Assembly: GCA_029207755.1 (NCBI GenBank)
Contig: JARCOQ010000011.1
Span: 23,153,212-23,217,211 of the forward strand
Length of the DNA: 64,000 nucleotides
Source of the DNA: Chamaea fasciata
Lineage: Eukaryota > Chordata > Aves > Passeriformes > Sylviidae
Direction: 5' to 3'
The position numbers and the translations under genes are program-made. Of this stretch, positions 13,001-22,767 are shown piece after piece. Within the stretch, counting starts at the first letter, position 1; each line of letters opens with the position of its first letter. Under the pieces are notes generated by a model. That model was not told the DNA's origin. It searched no databases and saw only the letters and a program-made list of their open reading frames with translations.

Positions 13001-13750
13001 TCCACAGAAAGGTGCTATAACCATAGAATACGTAACTAGCAGATCGTTTTTAGGCTGCTTTTATTACAAAATTACAATTTGAATTAATAGTTGCACAACT
13101 ACAAGATTGTTTTTATGCCAGTGCTGAATGGAACGCTCTGACCCCGTTCAACCCCGCCGAAGTCAAGTGCAAAATTCACCCTGATATGTATGAGAAATTC
13201 TTTGAGCTTATCATGAATTAAGGTATACCTTGTTCTGATGATGAATTGAAATTATTTAAGATCAATTAGAACATAAAAGACACATCCCAAACTAGATGTT
13301 CACTGAGCTCAGATTCTTGATTTACAGCCCAACATACTGACCCTAAATGGAAATCCATACATCACTGAGGCAACATAATCAGACTTCAGATAACTTACTT
13401 TAGAGCAGGAAATTCATTTTTTTTTTCTCTGTTCAAGCCAATAGCTGGGAAATTAACAGCATCCAGGGTAATTATCAGTGCAGACATTGCACCATCAAAA
13501 CTCTGAGAGCATAGCAGAGGTTTCCAATGCACAGTCAACAACCCCTTTCCTTTGCCTATAAAACCAGCCCTGAGTCATTTTGGCCACCACTTTATTTCAC
13601 AAATGTGGAACAGCTCTGGAGCAACTCATGATTTACTGGAAGTCCTCTGGAAGAGTAAAAACCTTCCAGGCTTGTGCTCAGCCACGAAGCACCACTCCTT
13701 TCTAAACAGAAGAGAAAATTTAAGACATTTGTGCCAATGTGACATCAATG
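10004..13750. other. AT-rich intergenic sequence
   Basis: No gene or clear transposon is recognised. The part at 13020-13420 is non-repetitive and AT-rich with several TAAT cores and might be a conserved element. A short G run is at about 13769-13776. Confidence 0.6.
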
Positions 13751-13839
13751 GAAGCAGCTTCTTTTTTGGGGGGGGGTGTTACAGAAAAGGACACGCCGTG
13801 GAAATGTGATTTCCCCTAGTTGCATGACTATTTATATAG

Positions 13840-13995
13840 AGAAATAGAAATTCATATAAATGTATACATTTCTATAGATACACATTTTGTACACTGTAGG
13901 CATATACATACGTACATATATACACAGGGTGTTATATACACATCTCCAGATTTGTATCTACATATATATAAATATATATATACACACACAAATGC
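13840..13995. repeat. TA/CA-rich low-complexity region
   Basis: Imperfect TATA, ACATA and CACA repeats cover about 150 bases. Confidence 0.75.
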
Positions 13996-16900
13996 ACACA
14001 CAGCTTGCTTTGGAGCCAGCTTGAGTTATAAATTCTCCCTCCCCCACAGAGCCAAGATGATCCCAGCTGCCTCTGCTCAACACCCCACGGTTGCCTCTCC
14101 AGCCCAAATTAAATATAATCCTCATTATTCTGCCTCTCTGGTGCCTGAGAAACTTGGCAACCTCTCTGGGTGACTCGAGATGCAGCAATTCCTCCTGCCT
14201 TGCCTCTCCTAACCTATTCTAGGAGATGCAATATGCTGCTAAGATTAAGTGTCCAAAATGCTAATGCATCTGAGAAGTGCCTCCACTGACCTACATCAGC
14301 AATGTAGGTCAGAAAGGAGCTATTTTTAACCAAAATGCCCATCTTTTAATTACAGTCCAAAGCAAGCCACATTCCTGAATCCCCCAGAAGTTTCCAAAGA
14401 TCGAATTTTACACTTCAATAGGGCAATCACAGGTACATACTTAGATATACACACAGTATACACAGCACATACTCAGCGTTTCCATGACACACGAGGCACT
14501 CGCTCCGGCTTGGAGCTGACAGCAGCTAATTTTAGGAACATCTCCTCCTTTTCCCTGTTGCATACCTGTTAGATAGAGATCCTTCTTATCAGGGCTTTGT
14601 GCTCTGGAGGCTTGGACAGGCTCTGGTGGGCTCGGAGGGGCTGGCAAAGGCCTGTGTGTGACACGGCCACCGAGGCTGCCAGCAAGCTGAGGGCACTCCC
14701 GGCGGGGCAGAGGGAAGTCTCGAGGTGCAATACACCACTCTACAGAAAAACCCAACAGAGAGAGAACCGTGTTTTCAGCTGCTCTCCACTCCAGGCACAA
14801 ACAGAGGGCTCAGGCTGTGTCCTCAGCCCAAGGAGGATCTGTGCATGCAGACAGGTAAAAGCAATTCTGGGAATGCCAGCGACCCGCAGGCTGGTGAGTG
14901 CCAAAGCTGGTGGCAGCTTGGGCCAAGGAAAGGGAAAATAGGGTCTGGGAGCTGTTTGTTAGCTGCTCTAAAACAAGAGCAGCTAACACTCCAAAACTCT
15001 TGTTTGCAACAAGAATTTCATGTAGTTATTGGCTGTCTCTAAGCCAGAGAGAGGCACTTGACTTTCAGGTGCCGTTCTCACTGTCAGCCTTGGCAACATT
15101 CCCACTCGTCACAGCTGAACCATTGCCATTCCTTCCATCAGCCTCCCTGGCTGCAGTGGCACAGCTCCCACTGCTACCAGGAGGAATAAATATATATATA
15201 TTTATCTACATAAATTAGATCCATCCACAATCCTTTATTGGTTTAAGAGTGAAGAGGAGAATTAAGCATGGACTGAACAATTACTCTCTGCCTTAATCAG
15301 TGCCTTAACTCCTCCTCAGGACCCCTCAGTGACCTGCCCTTTTTTTGGAAGAAAACACTGACATCAACTGGATCTAAAAAAGACTTTTACTTGCCATATT
15401 TCTTTGCTTGCCAATACTATCCACTTTCCAAAGCAGCCAGGTTTTTGGGTCACTGCAAGAAAACATAACAGAAGTGATGCCACAGGAAATGTCTCTCTGA
15501 TTAAGAAGAATGCATTTAGCGACAGATTTATTCCAGCAGTGCTTTGGGGACAACTGATCATTCCTGCCCTTGCACGGCAGTTTAACAGCACCAGAGAAAC
15601 CTGGGTATGCTCCCTAAAAAAGACAAACTTAACTGATCAGCATCCATTACCGATCTCTGTACAGCTCATTTTTAACCAAAGCACCACAACATGAGATTTC
15701 TCAGTGCTCCCAGTGCAGGAGGGCAGGTACCTCCAGTGGTGCAGGACTCCAAGGAGTGGATTTCTCTGGGAGCAGCTTAGGTGGTCCCATCCAACCCTGA
15801 AATCTCACTATTGGGAATTTCTAACATCTTCCTTTGAGTCAGACCATGCTGGGCACACTCAGGACACAGCAGAGTGAAAATATTTCAGCTCTGAGTGGCT
15901 CTTTGGAGCAGGGCTCCTTCACTCTCCAAAGAAAAGAAGCACAAGAATTGAAGTCCTATTATAAGAATTTTCACACTGCAATGTTTCCCTCTCTGTGGTA
16001 AACCAGTGATAAAATCAAACTGAACAATCACAGAACAAAAAACAAAATTCCAAACCATTAATTAACTTTGATTTACAAAGCCAAAGCCTCCAAAGTTCAA
16101 AGACAGACTTTGGTTCAAGGGTTATTCAGATAATGGACATTTTATATATATATTTAAACACATAAAATAATTTAGAGACCAAGCACAAAACCAAAGGTTT
16201 ATGTAGCCTTCCATAAAACTCAGTTTAGGACAGTTGCTGTTGGGACTGACTTAGTTTTAAACAAGTGCAGCTTGAGAAAATGATCAACAAACACATTCCT
16301 ATAATTCTTTAAGGTGTAAACCAGCTACTGTCTCTGGAAAAGGAAAGGAAAGCAAGAAAAAAATGCATGAAACCCCCACATGCAGTATATTAATGCCATT
16401 GTAACATTTGGGGAATGTCATTAACTTCAGATAAGGTCCCCGTAGGATAAAAAGTCCCAAATTTTTCTTCAGCTTTTTTTGGTTGTTCCCTTGGTTTTTA
16501 GAGTAACTGTCACAGGAGTCTCTCCTCAGGAACGGTGCCAGGTGCCACCACCAGCAGCAGCAGGGATGGCAGTGCCACCAGAAGCAGCAGCACAGATGAA
16601 ATCTTTCCCATCCCAAAAGTGATTTATCACAGTTCAGGATTTCCTGCTTGGAATCATTCAAGCCCTACTGCAAAATGTGATCACTGCAGAGAACCTCCCT
16701 CCCTGGCACCGTGCTCCAAGGACAAGCCAAATTGCTGTGCCACATGCCATGGGCAGGATATTCCTCCACAGGCAGTGGCATTTGTTGGAATTCTCAAGTG
16801 CAGAGTGAGTCAGTCCTTGGCTAACCTGAAATGTCTCTTCAGCATTCATAGAATATATAGGATATTCTTGAGAGATTTAGGAAATTCTAGTGGAAATACA

Positions 16901-17529
16901 AAGACATTAGGAAAAGTAAATGGACGTTAAAGGTTCAGGGTAGGACATAGGAATTGGTCAGGAATATTTTATATTTGCTCTGCCCTCTGTTAGTATCTGC
17001 TCTTTTTAAGGCACCCGACAGCTGAGTGTTGCATGCCCACACCTCTAAATAATGCCTGAAAGTAACCCCACACTTCAGATCAACATCCTTAACATTCAAA
17101 AATATCAGGACTGATGCACCATCCACCCTACAGAGACCGCCCAGCAAGAATGTGGGACAGAGCATTCCTACAGCTCTGCTCTTTGAGCCTTTTCCTCCCA
17201 TTTTTCCACAAAAACAATCCATCTGACACCATCCTGAAAAGCACCACAACATTGACCAATTTAGCAGAGAAAATGCCACCACAGTGAAGTGTTTCCAATA
17301 CTTCCACAAGGATCCAAAATATCCTACAAGTATCACCACAGCTACGAGTGTCACCTCCCGGGGAACTGCATGAGCAGCCAAGTCAATGCTTTCATAGAAA
17401 TCCCCCAAACTGCCCCAAAAACCTGAACAAAAATTAGATAATGACAGAATTTTACAACTGGGAAACCGTAAAGATCAAGAAAAAAACATTTCAAAGACGT
17501 TGTAGGAAACACAGTTGTCAGTGCCTGTC
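13996..17529. other. intergenic, nothing clearly recognised
   Basis: This is mostly unique sequence. A possible old CR1 tail lies near 15765-15815 (GGTGGTCCCATCCAACCCTG). A minus-strand frame of 157 codons (16935-17408) has no recognisable domain. Short TA repeats are at about 15188-15205 and 16144-16155. Confidence 0.55.
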
Positions 17530-17575
17530 AATCATAGAAAACACAGAATGCCCTGGGTTGGAAGGGACCTTCATA
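17530..17575 (-). mobile_element. short CR1 LINE remnant
   Basis: ATCATAGAAAACACAGAATG followed by CCTGGGTTGGAAGGGACCTT is the complement of the CR1 3' terminus. Only about 45 bases remain. Confidence 0.75.
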
Positions 17576-19094
17576 TTCTTGCTCTCAAAGACGAAGATAA
17601 TAGTAAGAAAGTATTTCCAAATAATTTGCAATTGTTACATTAATGATCTTCTTGGCTAGTTGGTCACCAATGACATTAGAGCTAAACTAATTTGTCTTTA
17701 AAGTCAAAAGCCTTAAAGACTGTTTGGTTAATTTGCAAGTGAGATCAATCAGAGAATTACTGAATTGATGGCAAACCCATTTTCTCTGCACCATTACTCA
17801 TTTTATTCTGAAACAGTCCCATGGAGTACTTGTCTCAAAATACTTGAATCCACTTAATAGATGTTGTAATTTTCTGAGATCAGATTTTGCTCTTCATTCA
17901 AGTCTGTTGACTAAAACTGAGCATAATGTGGTGTTTCAACATTGGCTTCCATGGGAGCAGAATTGGGCCTCCATTTCCACTCAAGGGTTTCTTCCAAGCA
18001 TTCCAATCCTTCCACTGCTCAATCATACAAGAAATAGTTCAAGAACTGGGGATTTTTCCACTCACACCAGAATTTAAAAAGAGGAATTTTTGTACAAAGA
18101 GCTGTTGTGAGCTACATCCTGGGTCAATTTGCATTTCTTCCATGGAGAAAAACTGTGTTGTACTGTGTAAAATAGAAATACATACTGGTGTCCACATCAA
18201 TACACACATACATAAATTCACTGAGAAACTCAGCTCCAGATTGCAAACCAAGCCTTGGAAAAACTCAGAAAATAGGAATATGCAGCACACAGCAACCTGA
18301 ATTCCAAGTCTTCATAACTCCACGTTGTAAAAGCGAGTGCCTTTGGAAGAAGGGCAATCCTGGGACAAGTTCACCCCGGGGTTACTGGAGCGCTGCCAGG
18401 ACTCACACCCGTGGTTGAGAAATGTCCTGAGCTATGAACTCCCACACTTAAGGCCAAATTCTACACACTGCTCTTCACGTGAACACCTCTGTTAAACCTA
18501 AACCCCGATCATCACAGCTTTATCCTGTGAAGTGGGTACTTGAAGCAAGTGGAAGCAGCACAGAGCTCATCGAGTGCTGCTGGCACACCCAAGTGCTTCA
18601 GGAAGAACAGCCTCACATTTTGGAGAGACTTTTCCCTCCTGATGCTCTCAGACTTCTCAGAGAGAACACAATTTGGACAAAGCCACACATTTCCAGCTTA
18701 AAAGCAAATCGGCTGTGCTGCCACATTCAAAGGTGGTTTTGTCTAGAAAGGTCTCTGACAAAATCTGGAACTGCCACAGCATAACTTATGTTCATTGAAT
18801 CTCCTAAGAAATGAGATTCTCACTCTCCACTAACACTCCAACCAGAGCAGGAGGCAACAGGCTTTCCACGATCCAGATTATTACTCATACCACAACATTT
18901 GACATCTTTCTATCGCTGTTGATACACTCAAGAGATCCATGAAGCCATATACAACAGATATTTTAACCTAGGGTACAATGCGATGGTGACATCAATGACA
19001 ACATCCAGAAAATACAACAAGCACCAATAATTGAGCACCAGGATCATCCTTTCCATTTCCCTGTGTGCAGCTGTTGGCGGGGACCGGGGCTTAC
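17576..19094. other. intergenic, nothing recognised
   Basis: Unique AT-leaning sequence. No coding exon or transposon was identified. Confidence 0.6.
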
Positions 19095-19117
19095 CTGGCC
19101 TTGCTGTTCTTTTCCAC
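19095..19117 (-). other. candidate 23-base spliced exon (microexon) of an unknown transcript
   Basis: On the minus strand a good acceptor (AATTCTCCCTACAG, AG at 19119-19118) is followed 23 bases later by a strong donor (CCAG|GTAAGC, GT at 19094-19093). A branch-point-like CACTGAC lies about 25 bases upstream of the acceptor. The exon would be frame-shifting if coding. No neighbouring coding exon is recognised, so a long non-coding RNA is the likeliest host, if the exon is real. Confidence 0.3.
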
Positions 19118-20639
19118 CTGTAGGGAGAATTTCAGTGGTCAGTGAGGGAACGAACCAAACACTTGCTGAAGGCTTTACTACCACAGGCTGAGCTGCTCAG
19201 CTGACACCAGGTACTTGTACAACCATGAAAGCAGCTAAAAAAAATATTTATTTCACATAGCATCCCATCAAACAGCTCTAATGCAACTGCAGATCATTTG
19301 ACTTTGATTCCTTCCCAGTAGCATTCATGCTACCAATACTACTGCTGATAAAGACAGATTTATCATTAATGCTCCCTATTAATTAGGAGGAATCTGGGTT
19401 GGAGCATGCAAAGGGTCAGCCACTGTAGGTCAGAGATGATGGATTCACTTTTGTTACCTGCAGTGGAAAGGAATGCTGCTACCCACTCAGCCTCAGCTCA
19501 ACACAATTAAAAAGCAAAATAAAAGTCATCAAAACGCCCTTTAGACATCACACTTAGACATTGTCAACACTTCCAGAGCAAATCATCCCCAAACCATCTC
19601 AGTACACAAGGGAAAGGAAGTTTCCTATGCAAGGAAAGAAAAAGAACTCAACTTAAGCCAAAATTATCTCTTTTAATACAAAATTCCATTCTCATAGAAC
19701 AAATTTATTTCCACTGAATAAATAGATCTGCTCACTGTCCACGGGCAAGATTACTGCCTATAGTAAGGATGAAATTCTCTTGCCTTTCTGCAGCTTAATT
19801 AAAATATAAACATTATTTGCAACCGGCTTTACTCTATTTGGATACAAGTATGAACACTTGGGGCTTTGAGGACATTGCCAAATGTATACAGCACCACTCT
19901 CACTGGGGGTTGTACTTTAACCCGATTTATACAGCTCCACGCATCACTTGCATGTAGGCTTATCAAGGTAATTATTACAATTATGATTAGAAGGATCTGG
20001 CCTTTGCACTTGCATGTTTAATACTCTTAGCACGTGCATGCTCTTCCACTATCTATTAAAAACCCAGCAAAACAAACAAATGAGCAAACCCCAACGGGTC
20101 AGAGCTGAAGGCAGCAGCGAGGAAACACAATCTCAACTCAACAGAGGAAATTCCAATGTGTAATATTTTTACTGGTGGCATGGAGGGCGATGCCAGATTT
20201 ACAGACGTTCGGAGCTGTCCCTGCACCTCCAGACACCCACGGCTGCTACCAAGGCTGGGGAAATGACCCTCCAAGGGCAAAAAGCTCACCATGAGCATCC
20301 TGGCAGGAGCTGTAAATAGCGACATTGTGGGGACAACAAGTATTTATGGGTTCATCGCTGTTAAAACACACTGCGGGGGGTGAAACCGAGCTGCTGCCCA
20401 AGGAAAAAGGGCGGGAGGTGGGGAGGGTGACCTTGGCGATGTGACCCTTTGCCAGGAGGTGACAGACCCCGGTCCCCTCGGGACAGCGGCGGGAGCGCTC
20501 CGACCAGCACCCCTGGAGCTCCAAAGCTCCATTTATTGGGGGAGTAGATAACCTCAATTCACCTGGATAAACCACCCTGACCCTGTTCAGACAAATGACA
20601 CTGATGGACACAGTGGGTGTTTCTGGAAGAAGCCCACTC
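19118..20639. other. intergenic, nothing recognised
   Basis: AT-rich unique sequence with TTAATTA-type cores (19370-20040), becoming GC-richer towards the CpG island. Confidence 0.55.
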
Positions 20640-21260
20640 TCTGAAGCGCCGCGGGGCAGAGCCCGGCAGGGAGGGCTGCCCTGTGGAGGCCCCGCCCGCC
20701 CCGGGATAAGGCGCCCGCGGGTACATTCAGCGGGGCGGACGGGGGGCAGGGAGCGGCGTCGGGAGCGGCTCCAGGCCGGGATCGAGCCCGGGATCCGTTC
20801 CGGGATCAATCCCGGCATCAATCCCGGGATCGGGCCCGGGCACTCCGGCCCCGCCGCCGCCTCAGCGCTGGGGCTGGGGCGCCACCTGGCGGCCGCGCGG
20901 GGCCGCGCTCCGCGCCCGGCCCGGGACCCGCGGCGACACGAGAGCGGCGGGGACAGCCCGGGGACACGGGGACACCGCCGGCCACAAGACACCAACGCGG
21001 ACAAGATACCAACCGGGACCCGCCCGGGCAGGGAAATCCCATGGTCTTTGGTCTCGCTCCGGGTGCAGCGGGAGTGGCAGAAGGGCGGCGCGGCCGCTGG
21101 GATGCTTTGCTTTCCCAGATCGCATCCCCCCATTCCAAACTGGAAATGCGGATTAAATCCCCGCTGCGAAGGGGTGGGAGCTCTCTCCCCACTGCCAGCA
21201 CCGGCAGCATCCCCCTGCGATGCCTCCCGGTGCCTCCAGCAGGCCGGGAGCCAGCGCTCC
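20640..21260. promoter_or_regulatory. second CpG-rich island in the 3' flank of SLITRK3
   Basis: GC content and CpG density rise sharply here, about 350-600 bases beyond the gene's likely 3' end, with AT-rich DNA on both sides. Long frames open on both strands are composition artefacts. It includes a 12-base tandem repeat (20778-20844). It could be a promoter of a non-coding transcript, possibly linked to the spliced exon candidate at 19.1 kb, or a GC-biased relic. Confidence 0.55.
20778..20844. repeat. 12-base GC-rich tandem repeat
   Basis: About five imperfect units of the type CCGGGATCAATC occur in a row inside the CpG-rich island. The units vary between ATCGAGC, ATCCGTT, ATCAATC and ATCGGGC after the shared CCGGG core. 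Confidence 0.7.
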
Positions 21261-21527
21261 GGAGGGATGCGCTCCCCATTTTCCCGATATTTTTAACTGT
21301 CAGGACAGTGCGGCAGGGATACAGATCGCAAATCGGATTTGTGACAGTCTCGGGTGGTATCTTGGCAAGAGACGCTGTACAGGTTTTTTTGTTGGTTTTT
21401 TTTTTTTTTTTCCCCTCTGTTAACATCACAGTGCATCGAACTGTTATTAATAAAATAGCGTTCAAGGTTACCGGGGGGAAGGAAATCTTTGTGGGGCAAG
21501 CTGAAGTTTCAGGTTCAAGCTTTGTAT

Positions 21528-21585
21528 TCCTATATATATATATATATTTGGGGGTGTATATATATATATATATATATTTATATCT
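21528..21585. repeat. TA dinucleotide repeats
   Basis: Two TA runs flank a short GGGGGTG spacer, just beyond the distal polyadenylation signal. A GT-rich run (21715-21745) lies nearby inside the 3' UTR. Confidence 0.9.
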
Positions 21586-21604
21586 GCATTTTGTTTCAAA
21601 ACGT

Positions 21605-21617
21605 TTTATTAGGAAAG
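21605..21617 (-). promoter_or_regulatory. SLITRK3: candidate polyadenylation signal, distal
   Basis: This is a second copy of CTTTCCTAATAAA on the minus strand, 286 bases beyond the first. It is followed by a TA dinucleotide repeat. Either signal, or both, could be used. Confidence 0.4.
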
Positions 21618-21807
21618 CTATACCAGACGCATCACTGTACAATGATTAAACATTACCTTTACAATTTATATTCACTTGAAATTACAGAATAAATATATGC
21701 ACATTGTTGTACCTTTGTGTGTGTGTGCGTGTGTGCGTGTATGGGTGCATGAGAGAAAACATTAAAAGTGCTTCCTACAAAGCTGTTAGTGAGAGGTGCC
21801 CAATAGC

Positions 21808-21868
21808 TTTTTTTCTTTTTTTTTTTTTTTTTTTTTTTTTCTTTTTTTTTTTTTTTTTCTTTTTTTCC
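21808..21868. repeat. T-rich tract in SLITRK3 3' UTR region
   Basis: Long T runs are interrupted by single C bases. On the gene strand it is A-rich and lies between the two candidate polyadenylation signals. Confidence 0.95.
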
Positions 21869-21890
21869 TCTGTATATTTGCATGTCGCTT

Positions 21891-21903
21891 TTTATTAGGA
21901 AAG
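21891..21903 (-). promoter_or_regulatory. SLITRK3: candidate polyadenylation signal, proximal
   Basis: On the minus strand CTTTCCTAATAAA contains the canonical AATAAA. Downstream lies a long A-rich stretch (21868-21808), which would confuse oligo-dT-based mapping. The same 13 bases recur at 21605-21617. Confidence 0.45.
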
Positions 21904-22526
21904 TGCGCGGATGTCCTCCAAAAAACCATGGCGTCATGATGGAAGTGTCACTGAGCATCCCCTAGGTGTGTGCGCCACGTGGTGACATCCTTTGGGCTGC
22001 TCGGCTCCGGGTGGCTTCCCCCAGCCCTCGGGATTGCCCCCGGGATTCCCCCCGTGGCCCCCGAGCCCCCCGGAAGGGGCTGGGCTGGCGGGGGGTGCGC
22101 GGAGGGTGAGGGTGAGGAGTGTGCGTGCGAGGGAGGGAGAGAGACAAGAGTGAGACATTCGAGCAAGACCCTCCCCTCCCTTCCCTCTTGCAGTTTTCCA
22201 GGCATGCAGCAAACTGCGCTCGTTTGCTTTCTTTGCATTATTATTTTTTTTTCTTTCTCTTTTAAATAAATGTACAGAATCTGTGCCATGATGGGCAAGA
22301 AGAAAGCAGGCCAGAAAATGCCATCTTCCCTCCCCCTCCCCTCCAAGGGAAAATATCAAGGAAGTTTACTGCAAACGGGAAAAAAGAAAAAAAGGGGGGG
22401 AAAAAAGAAAAAAAAAGAAAGAGCCAACGAACAAAACAAACAACAAGAATAAAGAAAATAAAAGGGGAAAGAAAAAAGAGACACACATAGAATTTACTTA
22501 ATCAGGATCAATACAAAGATCCCCGA

Positions 22527-22559
22527 TAATAATAATAATAATATAATAATAATAATATA
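22527..22559. repeat. AAT trinucleotide repeat in SLITRK3 3' UTR
   Basis: An imperfect AAT tract lies about 210 bases after the stop codon on the gene strand. A similar ATT-rich stretch occurs in mammalian SLITRK3, so it may be an old feature. Confidence 0.8.
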
Positions 22560-22767
22560 CCTTTAGACATGGCACAGTCAAAGTCTCAGTTTCAGTATAA
22601 AAAATAATGATTGATTAACATCTGCTGGCAAAAGTCTGCGAAGGCACTTCGTCGATTACTGATCTGAGAAGGGCCCTGCCCCGCAGCGCGCACATCTGGC
22701 GGGGCAGAGCGCACAGCTGTATCCTCTGCTCGCGGGCGGCGGGGCCGGGCGGGCGGCGGGGCGGCGG

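Larger units (their letters stand above)
21590..22767 (-). other. SLITRK3: SLITRK3 3' UTR
   Basis: The region lies directly downstream of the TGA stop in the same exon. It contains an ATT/AAT-rich tract (22527-22559), which is part of a stretch resembling mammalian SLITRK3 3' UTR, then an A-rich low-complexity part, and finally A-tracts (T on the plus strand, 21808-21868). The 3' end is set by one of two polyadenylation signals at 21896-21891 or 21610-21605, giving a UTR of about 0.9 or 1.2 kb. That length is reasonable for this gene. Confidence 0.6.

Noticed and set aside
16935..17408. 157-codon minus-strand frame
   Set aside because: Some hydrophobic stretches are present, but I recognise no family, and there is no adjoining splice structure or promoter.
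20246..21133. 295-codon minus-strand frame in the second CpG-rich island
   Set aside because: The island's composition removes stop codons and several other frames are open as well. No domain is visible and there is no splice-supported gene model.
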